Counted from the first letter of the stretch, positions 17,785 to 26,828 are shown. The stretch: 64,000 nucleotides of DNA from Planctomycetota bacterium (GCA_029781135.1 JAKOXH010000050.1:43794-107793), one strand, 5' to 3'. Numbers and translations are program-made. Notes: generated from the sequence alone by a model not told the origin.

Positions 17785-18462
17785 ATGCTGCTGGTTGAAA
17801 ATGTGAAAAAGGCCTATCGGGAGCCCAATGGCGAAGTGCTGCCGATTTTGGACGTGCCGCGGCTGGCAGTGGAGGCTGGCGAACAGGTCGTGATTCGTGG
17901 CCGCAGTGGCGGCGGTAAAACTACGCTGCTGAATGTCATTTCGGGGCTCGCCACACCGGATAGCGGAAAGATCGTCGTGCAGACGACGGATGTCACGCGG
18001 TTATCGGAGGCTGCCCGCGATCGGTTTCGGGCGCGGCACATCGGCTTCGTATTTCAGACGTTCAACTTGCTGGCAGGCTTTTCGGCCCTTGAGAACGTGC
18101 TCTTGGGGATGACGTTTACCGGGCAGCGGCACGATCACCATCGCGCGACGGAATTGTTGCAGCGGGTTGGGTTGGGGCAGCGGCTGTCGCACAAGCCGGC
18201 GGCGCTTTCGGTGGGCGAGCAGCAGCGTGTTGCCGTCGCGCGGGCGCTGGTGAATCGGCCGGTCCTGCTCTTGGCCGATGAGCCGACGGCAAATATTGAT
18301 CCGGCGCACCAGCAGCAGGTGATCGATCTGTTGCGCGATGTGTGCCGGGCCGAAAACGTGGCGATGTTGCTGGTGACGCACTCGCCCGAGGTATCTGCCC
18401 AGTTTGATCGGGTTGAGCATTTGGAGGAATTGAATCGAGTGATGGCGGTGGTGAAGCATTGA
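17785..18462 (+). CDS. ABC transporter ATPase, LolD/MacB type
   Basis: Cytoplasmic ATPase partner of the FtsX-type permease that follows. Motifs: Walker A GRSGGGKTTLL (about residue 40), Q-loop FVFQTFNLL, signature LSVGEQQRVAVARAL (the Gly-Gly position reads VGE, a mild variant), Walker B VLLLADEPTANID and the H-loop Thr-His in LLVTHSPEV. About 225 residues, the usual size. ATG at 17785 begins MLLVENVKKAY, the proper N-terminal beta strand; the frame is open upstream to 17659 but that part is not family-like. First gene of the 17.8-23.5 kb cluster. Confidence 0.95.
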   Translation: MLLVENVKKAYREPNGEVLPILDVPRLAVEAGEQVVIRGRSGGGKTTLLNVISGLATPDSGKIVVQTTDVTRLSEAARDRFRARHIGFVFQTFNLLAGFSALENVLLGMTFTGQRHDHHRATELLQRVGLGQRLSHKPAALSVGEQQRVAVARALVNRPVLLLADEPTANIDPAHQQQVIDLLRDVCRAENVAMLLVTHSPEVSAQFDRVEHLEELNRVMAVVKH

Positions 18463-18527
18463 GCGGCGGACGCTGTCTGACTCATCGAAATTATGCGGTC
18501 AGCAGTAGATTAAATTCAGACAAGGCT

Positions 18528-18560
18528 CCCTCACCCCGGCCCTCTCCCAAAGGGAGAGGG
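18528..18560. repeat. CCCTCACCCCGGCCCTCTCCC hairpin repeat before the permease gene
   Basis: An inverted repeat of the type CCCTCTCCC-AA-GGGAGAGGG. The right arm runs directly into GGAGGAAATTGAAATG, so the repeat sits at and may provide the ribosome-binding site of the permease gene at 18572. Relatives: 59197-59230 and, inside folC, 15656-15687. Confidence 0.8.
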
Positions 18561-18571
18561 AGGAAATTGAA

Positions 18572-20050
18572 ATGTCGTTTTGGAAGATAGCTTGGCGGAA
18601 CATGGAGCAGCGGGGGCTGGCGTCGGCGCTAACGGCGTTTTCGATGGCGCTGGGCGTGGCCGTGATGATCGCGGTGATCGTGATCTACTCAGTGGCCGTG
18701 CGCCAGTTCGAGCAGAATGCCCAGGGCTATCATCTGATCGTCGGTGGCAAGGGTGGTTCGCTGCAGTTGGTATTGAGCACGGTGTATCACATCGGCCAGC
18801 CGCTGTACCCGATTCCCTACACGTACTATCAGAAGTTCTTGCCGGGCGGCGAGTTCGGCAGCGTCACGTCGGTGGCGATACCGCAGTGCTTGGGCGACGG
18901 TTATCAGGCGCCCGATGGAACCATGTTCCGGGTGATTGGGACGACGCCCGACTTGTTCGACAAAATCGAGTATGGCCGCACGAAGAAGGGCGAGCCCTTG
19001 AAATATGAGTTTCAGCCCGGTGGGCGGAACTTGCGAGATGCGAGCCAACTGCATGGCGAAGCTTTTCATGAGGCGGCATTCGAGGCGGTTGTCGGTTCGA
19101 TCGTGGCCGCCCACGCGGGACTCAAGGTGGGCGATGAAATTCAACCGACGCATGGAATTGGGACGGAGGGGCACAAACACGGCGGGTTCAAAGTGGCCGG
19201 CATCTTGAAGCCGACGGGCACGGCGAACGATCGGGCCGTGTTCATCAACATAGAGGGGTTCTATCGACTAGAAGGGCATGCGCTTGCGGGCGACGAGAAG
19301 CATTCAACGGAAAAGCCCGCTGGTGCGGCGGCCGATGACAGTTCCGCTAAACCGCAAGCTGCAAAGGAACATGGGCATGAGGATCACGATGCTCACGATA
19401 AGGATGAACACAAGGACGAACATGCCGCGGATGCTCACGACGAACACGGCCATGAGCATCACGGGCACGTTGATGAGCCGTTGCCGATTGATGAACGCGA
19501 AGTGACATCCATCCTGGTATTATGCAACAGCCCGCTCGGCCCAAGTTATCTCGATTTCAAGATCAACAAGGGCACCGACCGGATTGCTCAATCGGTCGCA
19601 CCGGCGCGCGAGGTGAGCACGCTGATGAGCAGCATCGTCGGGCCGATTCGCATCGTGCTCTTGGTGCTCACGATTTTGGTCGTCGTGGTGGCGGCGATCA
19701 GCATTTTGGTGAGCATCTATAATTCGATGGCCGAGCGGAGCCACGACATTGCCGTGATGCGGGCGTTGGGAGCAAGTCGCAATGCCGTCATGGCGATTGT
19801 GCTCGTGGAGTCGATTTTGCTGGCGCTGGGCGGCGGGCTGATTGGGATGGCGTTGGGCCACGGATTGTTGGGGATGGCGAGCCCGTATGTGCTGGAGCGG
19901 ACCGGCATTTCGCTGAGTTCGTTCGAGTTCGATTGGCAGGAGTTGGTGCTGATTCCGGCGCTCATCGTGCTGGCCTCGCTGGTGGGCTTTTTGCCGGCAT
20001 TGGCGGCGTATCGAACGGATGTGGCGAAGTCGCTGTCCGGCAGTCGGTAG
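18572..20050 (+). CDS. FtsX-like ABC permease with His-rich extracytoplasmic loop
   Basis: Inner-membrane permease of 492 residues with the MacB/LolC layout: an N-terminal helix (residues about 15-42, LASALTAFSMALGVAVMIAV), a large periplasmic domain (about 45-345), then three helices near 355-385, 400-430 and 455-480. Inside the periplasmic domain, residues about 262-302 are a His/Asp/Glu-rich loop (HGHEDHDAHDKDEH and HGHEHHGH), a typical transition-metal-binding sequence. The gene follows its ATPase by 109 bases and is followed by DUF3299-like genes, which supports zinc or another metal as substrate; this is inference. The Shine-Dalgarno GGAGG lies just after a repeat. Confidence 0.92.
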   Translation: MSFWKIAWRNMEQRGLASALTAFSMALGVAVMIAVIVIYSVAVRQFEQNAQGYHLIVGGKGGSLQLVLSTVYHIGQPLYPIPYTYYQKFLPGGEFGSVTSVAIPQCLGDGYQAPDGTMFRVIGTTPDLFDKIEYGRTKKGEPLKYEFQPGGRNLRDASQLHGEAFHEAAFEAVVGSIVAAHAGLKVGDEIQPTHGIGTEGHKHGGFKVAGILKPTGTANDRAVFINIEGFYRLEGHALAGDEKHSTEKPAGAAADDSSAKPQAAKEHGHEDHDAHDKDEHKDEHAADAHDEHGHEHHGHVDEPLPIDEREVTSILVLCNSPLGPSYLDFKINKGTDRIAQSVAPAREVSTLMSSIVGPIRIVLLVLTILVVVVAAISILVSIYNSMAERSHDIAVMRALGASRNAVMAIVLVESILLALGGGLIGMALGHGLLGMASPYVLERTGISLSSFEFDWQELVLIPALIVLASLVGFLPALAAYRTDVAKSLSGSR

Positions 20051-20112
20051 GCGTGCCGAACAGTGCGGCGGCGAGTAGAATACTGGTTGTCGTTCCTCGG
20101 TCGGGCGGTAGA

Positions 20113-20215
20113 TTGTCTCACGCAAAGACGCAGAGGCGCAAAGAAGAAGATTCGGAACACTAATCGACGCTAATCGTCGCTAATGACAATAATTCGTTCC
20201 GATTAGCGGAGAACC
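20113..20215. repeat. Intergenic CGCAAAGACGCAGAGG and ACTAATCGACGCTAATC tandem repeats
   Basis: Two short-unit repeat texts side by side: a run of CGCAAAGACGCAGAGGCGCAAAG, then ACTAATCGACGCTAATCG followed by CGATTAGCGG-type complementary sequence near 20200. It belongs to the same general class as the in-gene palindromes and lies between the permease and CPFC-protein genes. Nothing else was seen in 20051-20313. Confidence 0.7.
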
Positions 20216-20313
20216 GCGGAGATAAGTGTTCTGTTAAGTTCGTTGCGGAGTGCCTCCGCGCGAAATGACGTTGCCGACCTGGTTAGAAGTGGATGACTTA
20301 GACGGGTGCCGTG

Positions 20314-22023
20314 ATGAAATCACGATTGAATTGGGTGGTTGTGGCGTGGGTAACAGCGATGGCGGCAACGTCGGGCGCGTGGGCATGCCCGTTCTGTAAT
20401 GTCGAATCGAAGACGCTCACGGAGGATACCAAAGGCGCGGACGCCGTAGTGTTTGCCAAGTTGTTGAAGGAAGCGCCGCCGACGGCCGACCCGGCCGACC
20501 CGAATTCGGGCATGGCGACATTTCAGGTTGTCGAGGTTTTGAAGGGTAAGGAAGCGCTGGCCGAGAAGAAGGAAATCAGTGTGGTGTTCTTTGGCGACAC
20601 GAATCGCGACAAGGTGTATTTGATCACCGGCACAGGCAAGGACAAGATTGATTGGACGACGCCGTTGCCTTTGAGTGCGGCCGCCATCGATTATGTGAAG
20701 AAGCTGCCGACGGTGCCGCCCGCAGGCCCCGATCGCCTGGTGTTCTTCCAAGATTTTCTTGAGAATGCCGATCCGCTCTTAGCACAGGACGCTTACGACG
20801 AGTTCGCGCGGGCGCCCTATGCGGAAGTGAAGGCACTCAAGCCGAAGTTGAAGCACGATCAGATCATCAAGTGGGTCGCCGACCCGGAAGTCAGCCCGAG
20901 CCGGCGACGGCTTTACATCACGATGTTGGGCGTGTGTGGCAATAAAGACGACCTGCCGCTACTCGAATCGATGATTGTCTCCGACTTCGAAACGATGAAG
21001 CCGGCACTCGTGGGGCTCGTGGGCACGGGATTATCGATGGGCGGACCGGTGGGGATGCCGATTGTGATCGAGGCCGTGCAACAAAACGAGCGGCGGAAGA
21101 AATTGGGTCTCGATGCGCTCGTGGCGTGTTATCTCATTTTGCGTGGGCCGGATGGGCTCGATGTCGTGGAGAATCGATTTCTCAAGAATCCGAAGGCCGA
21201 GTACACCCACGTATATTCGACGATCATGGCCTTGCGATTCCACGGCGATGAGAACACGGGCGTGTTGCCGCGCGAACGGCTGTTGGCGGCCATGCGGCTG
21301 CTCTTGGATAACGCGGATTTTGCCGACCAAGTGGTGCTCGATCTTTCGCGCTGGGAGGATTGGTCGGTGCTCGATCGGCTAGTGGGCATGTTCAAGAACT
21401 CCGATGCAAAAGGGTACATTCGCCAACCGGTGGTGAGCTATTTGACGGTGGCGAGCGAGCAGCCGGGCGATGTCGGCACGAAGGCCAAGGGGGCGATCGC
21501 CGAGCTGGAGAAGTTGGATCCGGAAACAGTAAAAACGGCGCGCAGTCTGATGGCTTTCGGGGCATTGGGACGGGCGCGGGGAGTGGCATCGGCGGCGAGT
21601 GCGACTGCCGCCGCGGTGGCGAAAGATGGTGGTGCGGCAGCCCAGCAGCCGACGGCAACGGCAAAGCCGGTGGCGGATGCCTCGCAGGGGTTTGCGGCGT
21701 CGGCGGCTGACCAAAAGACCGATGCGAGCCAAATACCTGACCCGGCGACGTTTGCCGCGAAGACAGATACCGGCAAACAAACAGCGGTCAACACGGCTGG
21801 CGAGGCAAACAACCTTGCTGTCGCTGCGAGAGATGTAAAGCCGGTGCTGGAAAAGAAAGAAGTTGTGGCGACTGACGGTGCATTGCCCAAGACGCCGACT
21901 CCAATTGCCGCAACTGTCGAGTCGCCCAAGATGCATACAATACTGATGGTGGGCGTGCCGCTGGCGGCCGTCGTGCTGCTAATGGGGATTTATTGGTTGA
22001 TTTTGCGTGCTGGAGCCGTTTGA
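20314..22023 (+). CDS. Exported membrane-anchored protein with CPFC motif and helical repeats
   Basis: About 569 residues. An N-terminal signal peptide (WVVVAWVTAMAATSGAWA) is followed at once by CPFCN, a possible metal or thiol site. Residues about 30-140 form a beta-rich domain. About 150-410 is a HEAT-like helical array (KPKLKHDQIIKWVADPEV, then repeated LPLLES/RLLAAMRLLL units). About 420-535 is an Ala/Thr/Lys-rich linker. A C-terminal helix (ILMVGVPLAAVVLLMGIYWLI) anchors it to the membrane. It sits between the permease and the DUF3299 genes, so it is probably a periplasmic accessory of that transporter. Function not known. Confidence 0.85.
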   Translation: MKSRLNWVVVAWVTAMAATSGAWACPFCNVESKTLTEDTKGADAVVFAKLLKEAPPTADPADPNSGMATFQVVEVLKGKEALAEKKEISVVFFGDTNRDKVYLITGTGKDKIDWTTPLPLSAAAIDYVKKLPTVPPAGPDRLVFFQDFLENADPLLAQDAYDEFARAPYAEVKALKPKLKHDQIIKWVADPEVSPSRRRLYITMLGVCGNKDDLPLLESMIVSDFETMKPALVGLVGTGLSMGGPVGMPIVIEAVQQNERRKKLGLDALVACYLILRGPDGLDVVENRFLKNPKAEYTHVYSTIMALRFHGDENTGVLPRERLLAAMRLLLDNADFADQVVLDLSRWEDWSVLDRLVGMFKNSDAKGYIRQPVVSYLTVASEQPGDVGTKAKGAIAELEKLDPETVKTARSLMAFGALGRARGVASAASATAAAVAKDGGAAAQQPTATAKPVADASQGFAASAADQKTDASQIPDPATFAAKTDTGKQTAVNTAGEANNLAVAARDVKPVLEKKEVVATDGALPKTPTPIAATVESPKMHTILMVGVPLAAVVLLMGIYWLILRAGAV

Positions 22024-22094
22024 GTTCACCAGGATCGGTTGTGCAACTGCAGTGGCACCGTAGTGAAATCTAATTATGACTTGTTGAGATTGAA

Positions 22095-22814
22095 ATGAGC
22101 ATGGCGACGGTTGACGTTGATTCTGAATACGATGACGAAGTGGGGGTGCAATATCGCGCTTTACACACCGGCGCGCTGATCGCCCTGGTGTTGGGGATCG
22201 TGTCGATCTTCGTCGTGGTCACGGCAGCGAGTAGTTTTGAGTGGTGCTTGGTGACAGCCCCAATTCCGGCCGTGGGAATTCTCGTGGCGGTTCGATCCTT
22301 GGCCAAAATTCGGCGGTTTCCCGAGCAGTACACCGGCGCTGGCTTGGCCAAGGTGGGTCTCGTGCTGTCGATGATCTTCTTGATCGGCGGGGTCGCTTAT
22401 GGCGGCTATGTTTATGCGACCGAGGTGCCCGAGGGCTACGCGCGGTTATCGTTCAACGATATGAAGCCGAGCGAACTGGATGAGCGCCGTGGCACCGCCG
22501 TACCGGCAGACGTGGCCGCGCTGGACGGCAAGAAGATCTTCATAAAGGGATATATTCGCCAGGACAGTATTTCGCAGATGGCCAATATCGACGACTTCTT
22601 GCTGGTCCGCGACAATCAGCAGTGTTGCTTCGGCAGTTTATCGAACGTCAAATACTACGATCAGATTCGGGTGAAGATGAGCGGACACCATACGGTGGAT
22701 TTTTCGCAGAACATCGTGCGCATCGGCGGTGTGCTCCACATCGAACAGCCAAAATCCGCGAGCGACGGCCAGATCGCCAGGTTTTCCCTAGTGGGCGACT
22801 ATGCCAAGTATTGA
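22095..22814 (+). CDS. Membrane protein with C-terminal DUF3299-like domain
   Basis: A 239-residue protein with two N-terminal transmembrane segments arranged like DUF4190 (ALIALVLGIVSIFVVV about 28-45; GLVLSMIFLIGGVAYGGYVY about 90-110). A periplasmic domain then carries KIFIKGYIRQDS and LLVRDNQQCCFG, the hallmark of DUF3299 proteins. The next gene encodes a lipoprotein with the same domain, so two paralogues are adjacent. DUF3299 proteins are, to my recollection, part of the zinc-regulated ZrgABCDE ABC system of Vibrio. A CC pair within the conserved motif is a plausible metal ligand. Confidence 0.85.
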   Translation: MSMATVDVDSEYDDEVGVQYRALHTGALIALVLGIVSIFVVVTAASSFEWCLVTAPIPAVGILVAVRSLAKIRRFPEQYTGAGLAKVGLVLSMIFLIGGVAYGGYVYATEVPEGYARLSFNDMKPSELDERRGTAVPADVAALDGKKIFIKGYIRQDSISQMANIDDFLLVRDNQQCCFGSLSNVKYYDQIRVKMSGHHTVDFSQNIVRIGGVLHIEQPKSASDGQIARFSLVGDYAKY

Positions 22815-22853
22815 ACGCTCAGGGCCTTTCGACTGTCGCCAGGCTTGAAGTTT

Positions 22854-23465
22854 ATGCTCAACGACGTGCGCACCAACATTGGCCTGGCATTCAGTGTGAT
22901 CGCACTTTGCTGTATCGCGTGTCTCGGTTGCGGTTCGAGCAATGCCGATGCGACTTCCAAAGTGATGGCTCCGCTTGCCGCGTCGGATTTGGGCGGAGCA
23001 GTGCCGGCGGCTGCCGCATCACCGCGCACGGGATCGGCGGCGCGAGCGAAGCCTCGGCCGGGCGCCAAAACGAAAGTACTGGCGCGCGCCGGTGACCGTT
23101 CATATGATAAGACGTTCGACGATCTGCGCTTTGAGATGACCGTCGGCGAGAAATTCCAACGCTCGATGCTCACCCAAGAGATTGAAGCGCTGCACGGGCA
23201 GAAGATTCGCATTCGCGGTTACATCTTGCCGACGCCGCAGAATCACGGCATCAAGCAGTTCGTGTTGGTGCGCGACAACCAGGAATGCTGTTTTGGGCCA
23301 GGGGCGGCGTTATACGATTGCATTCTGGTCGAAATGAAGAGCGGTAGAACTGCGGATTTCACAATTCGGCCGATTGCCATTGAAGGTGAATTCGAGATTC
23401 GCGAGTTCGTCATCGACGGCAAGCACCTGGCGATTTACCACGTCGATGCGGATTCGGCAGGGTAG
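22854..23465 (+). CDS. DUF3299-like lipoprotein
   Basis: About 203 residues. A lipoprotein signal (VIALCCIACLGC, lipobox Cys) is followed by an Ala/Arg-rich linker and a DUF3299-type domain: FDDLRFEM, KIRIRGYILPTPQNHGI, LVRDNQECCFGPGAALYDC. It parallels the C-terminal half of the preceding gene product, 39 bases upstream, and is the last gene of the cluster. The ORF can extend to a TTG at 22845, but ATG 22854 is better. Probably a periplasmic metal-binding accessory; inferred from context. Confidence 0.85.
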   Translation: MLNDVRTNIGLAFSVIALCCIACLGCGSSNADATSKVMAPLAASDLGGAVPAAAASPRTGSAARAKPRPGAKTKVLARAGDRSYDKTFDDLRFEMTVGEKFQRSMLTQEIEALHGQKIRIRGYILPTPQNHGIKQFVLVRDNQECCFGPGAALYDCILVEMKSGRTADFTIRPIAIEGEFEIREFVIDGKHLAIYHVDADSAG

Positions 23466-23485
23466 CAGCGTCGGCGACCGGCTGG

Positions 23486-24835
23486 CTATTCCTTATCCTT
23501 GCCTTCGATGCCGAGTTTCGAGAGCCAGCGGCGGCGTGGCGTCCCGGGCGAAGCGGCCGGCCCGCCCGCCGCTTCATTCTGTTGACGTTGGGAGTCGAGT
23601 GTGGTGCGTAATTCTTCGAGTTCGACTTTTTGACGGGCTATCTTGGCGCGCTCGACGGAAAGTTCGAGTTCTGCCTCGCGGAGTTTTTCCTGCAAGGCGC
23701 GTTCATGTTCTTGTGCCCGGCGACGATGGTCGGCGATCACCTCATCGGCGTTGACCAACTCGATGATCTGGCGGCCACGAGCCTCGTCGATAACGCGCGG
23801 ATCATTTTGGAGGTTACCCAGCCGCGTTTCGAGTTCGGCAATTTGGCGATCTTTTTCGGCAATCACGGCATCCGTGATTTCAATCGTGTTCTTAATCGTG
23901 GCGCGTTCTTTTCGCAGGGCGGGGTCGTGGTCGTCCTCGCTTGTTTCTTCGAGGGCGGCTAAGAGCCGGCGCTTTTGCGATTCCCAATCCATGCCGCCCG
24001 AGTCGTGTTTGTTGGCCGCGGCACCCGTTGATTTGGCCGCCGCCAGCTGCGATTCCAGCTTCGCGTTTTTCGTCTTCAGCTCGCGTACATCCTCGACGGC
24101 GAGTTCGAAGCGCCGCTGCAAATCGGCCATTTGCTGGGCGGTATCGGTATCAACGGGCGCGGCTGGTTGCCGCTCGAGTTCTTCGACGCGTTGCGAAAGC
24201 GCGTCGCGTTCGGCCCGCAAGGCGACAAGCTCTGCGGATGCAACTTGCCCAGTTACGGGGCGACGCGCCAAATCGCTTTCGAGTTCGGTGACCCGCTCGC
24301 GCAGTTTCTGGACGTCGGCAAGCGCGAGTTCGAACTTTTGCCGCAGTTCGTCGCGCTCGCGTTCGAGATCGGCACGAGTGGCGGTCCAATCCGCGCGCTG
24401 CTCGTCCCAGGAACTATGTTGCTCGCGCAGGCGGGCTTCGAAATCGAGCAGTTGATTGCGCCACTCGGCTTCCAAAGTGTGCTGCTGAGTTTTCAAGTCG
24501 TTGACTTGTTGGACGAGTAAGTCGCGCTCAGTAGCCAACGAGACGCGCTCTTCCTGCCACGATTCGCGGGCCGCTAAGTACTCCTCACGCAGTTGCGTGA
24601 GTTCAGCCTGGGAGTGTTCCGCATCGGCCGCGACGTTGGCTTCGAGACCAGCTTGCTCGCGGAGCGTGACGGCGATTTCATCGAGTTGACGAGTGATGTC
24701 GGCTTCGAGGCGAGCGGTTTGCTCGCGGCTGGCAGCCAAAGCGGCCTGGGCACGCTGTTGCAGCTCGCGCAAGGCGACTGCCGACAACGCGGCGGCCGTA
24801 TCCACCGGGGATGATGACACTGGATGCTCGTCCAT
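23486..24835 (-). CDS. Long coiled-coil protein of unknown function
   Basis: About 449 residues, almost entirely heptad-rich alpha helix with Glu/Arg/Ala/Gln bias (LREEYLAARESWQEERVSLA, LRAERDALSQRVEELERQP), broken by Pro/Gly linkers near residues 225 and 300. The C-terminus is a basic Gly/Pro-rich tail. There is no head domain like SMC or Rad50, no signal peptide and no membrane segment, so it is a cytoplasmic filament or scaffold candidate. ATG 24835 (MDEHPVSSSP) is chosen; upstream codons to 24973 are not coil-like. It converges on the DUF3299 gene. No family name can be given. Confidence 0.8.
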   Translation of the reverse strand: MDEHPVSSSPVDTAAALSAVALRELQQRAQAALAASREQTARLEADITRQLDEIAVTLREQAGLEANVAADAEHSQAELTQLREEYLAARESWQEERVSLATERDLLVQQVNDLKTQQHTLEAEWRNQLLDFEARLREQHSSWDEQRADWTATRADLERERDELRQKFELALADVQKLRERVTELESDLARRPVTGQVASAELVALRAERDALSQRVEELERQPAAPVDTDTAQQMADLQRRFELAVEDVRELKTKNAKLESQLAAAKSTGAAANKHDSGGMDWESQKRRLLAALEETSEDDHDPALRKERATIKNTIEITDAVIAEKDRQIAELETRLGNLQNDPRVIDEARGRQIIELVNADEVIADHRRRAQEHERALQEKLREAELELSVERAKIARQKVELEELRTTLDSQRQQNEAAGGPAASPGTPRRRWLSKLGIEGKDKE

Positions 24836-25208
24836 GCGTGACTCGATGACCCGGTTCAGGCGATTCTGAACCGTGAGCGGTTTCACCCAGCCCGGCTCGT
24901 GCGCACGACCCTGGGCGGTGAAAAACGCGGGAGATTCCCAACGGTATATACGCCGCTGGGGACCGCGGGTCAAAAGCTAAATGGCGGTAAGCACGCAATA
25001 TGCGGGTCGTTCCGGATGTGCCGGCGCATCGCTGTTGGCGTCCGAAAATCGACCGTTACAAATGGCTCCTCCAAAGCACTTTTCCGGTTGCGATCGCGTT
25101 GCATTGCAGGCTTTCTCGCGAAAGCGAATAAGCATGGGTCTCATACATACTCACGCCGCACGGGCAGCGAGAGCATGCCACCGCCGACCTAGGGCGTCGG
25201 CCAAGGCA
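24836..25208. other. Intergenic region
   Basis: 373 bases between two minus-strand genes. I see no gene, RNA or clear repeat. It presumably contains the promoter of the coiled-coil gene and the 3' end of the acyl-CoA synthetase transcript. Confidence 0.5.
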
Positions 25209-26828
25209 CTAGTGATGTTGTGACGTTAGGCGAGCAAGTTCGGCAGCAAAATTCTGCGCGATCACGGCGCGGCGTAAGCTGAGCTTGCCGGTCATTTCGC
25301 CGTGTTCGATTGAGAAGGGCCGGTCAATTATGTGAAAGTAGTGCACTTGTTCTTCGTGGGCCGCGGTGGCCAGGCAACGAGTGACTTCGGCTTGATAGCG
25401 TGTGTGTTTTGCCTCGTGCGACTCGCCTGCGGGTGCGCCATTTGCCGAGGGTACAAGCAGCGCGACTAGACCGCAGTGGCCGTCGCCAAACACGGCCGCC
25501 TGGTCGATGAGCGGGGAAGTGGCGAGCAGAAGTTCCACGCGTGTGGGAACGACTTTCTTGCCGGTCGAGAGCACGATGAGTTCCTTCTTTCGGCCGCGGA
25601 TGAAAAGGAAGCCGTCGGAATCGAGCGCGCCCAAATCGCCGGTGTGGAACCAACCGCCGATGATCATTTGGGCCGTGGCTTCTTCGTTGCGCCATAGGCC
25701 GTGCATAATGTTGGGGCCACGAACGAGGATTTCGCCGTCGTCGGCAATCCGCACCTCGATATCGCGCAGCAGCTTGCCAACCGCCCCGCAGCGATGGGCC
25801 TGCGGTGTGGAAATCGACACGACCGGCGAGGTTTCCGTCAGGCCGTAGCCGATGAGAATGGGCATGCCGTGATCGGCGTACCAAGCCTCAACGTCGGGAG
25901 CAAGCGGAGCGCCGCCGCAATTGAGCATGTCGACCTGGCAGCCGAAGAAATTTCGCAGCGCGATGCGTTCGTCGCCACCCGCCTCGCGAATGCGATCGGC
26001 AATGCGCTGGTATAGGAACGGTACTGCGTTGATGGCATTGGGTTTGGCAATCTGCAAATCGCGGGCGAGCGTTTCGCGGCTTTCGGCCAATACAAGCCGT
26101 GAGGCGCTAAAGATCCACGTGTACAAATCACACGTACGAGCATAGATGTGACTGAGCGGCAGCACACACAGCCGCGTGTCTTCTTCGCCACGGTCAAAAG
26201 CGTCAACGACCGCAGCCGCGTTGGATGTAAGGTTGTCGTGCGTGAGCATGACACCACGCGGGCGGCCCGTAGTGCCGGAAGTATAGAGGATCGTCGCCAG
26301 TGAGGTGGGGGCCGGACGCTGGGGGTTAGAAGCGGAGGGCTCGGGGCCGGGGGCTGGGGGAAGGTCTTTGCGCAGTTTCAGTTCGGCGCCGATGTTGCGC
26401 GTATCGTGGTCTCCATAAACCGAACACACTGAATTTGGCGGCAAATGGGCGGTAAGTTGGTTCAGTAGATCACGCTTGGAAACGAACACGAGCCGGGAGC
26501 CGCTGTCGATGATTTGCTCGGCAATCTGTTCCGGCGAAAGCGTGACGTGAATCGGCACGTGGACGAGGCCCGCCAGGTGGATTGCGAGGTCGGTGATGAT
26601 CCACTCGTAACGGTTTTCGGAAACCTGGGCGACACGGTCGCCGGGCTCCAGGCCAACGTCGCTCAACAGTGCTGCCAAACGCGAGGCTTCGTCGACGAGG
26701 TCCTGCCACGTGCGCCAATGCAATTGGCCATCGCGGATGTAGCCGAGCGCACGTTCACTGGCACGGCAAGCCGCCGCGTTGCGAAGGGCTTCGGAAACAG
26801 TAGTCGGGAATGCCGGCATGATGCGCAT
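25209..26828 (-). CDS. Long-chain acyl-CoA synthetase / AMP-dependent ligase
   Basis: Activates a carboxylic acid, probably a fatty acid, with ATP and CoA through an acyl-adenylate. Motifs: the phosphate-binding loop ILYTSGTTGRPRGVMLTHDN (about residue 185), YGLTETSPVVSIST (A5), GWFHTGDLG (A7) and RGRKKELIVLSTGKKV (A8/A10 region). 539 residues, shorter than FadD/FAA proteins because the C-terminal lid is compact. Residues about 158-175 (PAPGPEPSASNPQRPAPTS) are a Pro-rich insertion made of repeat DNA (26296-26365). Start ATG 26828 or 26819. Gene order suggests transcription together with, or just after, the pheT operon. Confidence 0.93.
   Translation of the reverse strand: MRIMPAFPTTVSEALRNAAACRASERALGYIRDGQLHWRTWQDLVDEASRLAALLSDVGLEPGDRVAQVSENRYEWIITDLAIHLAGLVHVPIHVTLSPEQIAEQIIDSGSRLVFVSKRDLLNQLTAHLPPNSVCSVYGDHDTRNIGAELKLRKDLPPAPGPEPSASNPQRPAPTSLATILYTSGTTGRPRGVMLTHDNLTSNAAAVVDAFDRGEEDTRLCVLPLSHIYARTCDLYTWIFSASRLVLAESRETLARDLQIAKPNAINAVPFLYQRIADRIREAGGDERIALRNFFGCQVDMLNCGGAPLAPDVEAWYADHGMPILIGYGLTETSPVVSISTPQAHRCGAVGKLLRDIEVRIADDGEILVRGPNIMHGLWRNEEATAQMIIGGWFHTGDLGALDSDGFLFIRGRKKELIVLSTGKKVVPTRVELLLATSPLIDQAAVFGDGHCGLVALLVPSANGAPAGESHEAKHTRYQAEVTRCLATAAHEEQVHYFHIIDRPFSIEHGEMTGKLSLRRAVIAQNFAAELARLTSQHH
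26296..26365. repeat. In-frame CCCCAGCC/GGGGGCTGGG palindromic element in the acyl-CoA synthetase gene
   Basis: GGGGGCCGGACGCTGGGGG and GGGCTCGGGGCCGGGGGCTG units surround a short centre. The encoded peptide is a Pro-rich linker placed just before the ATP-binding loop, at a surface position. Same class as the other in-gene elements. Confidence 0.65.
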
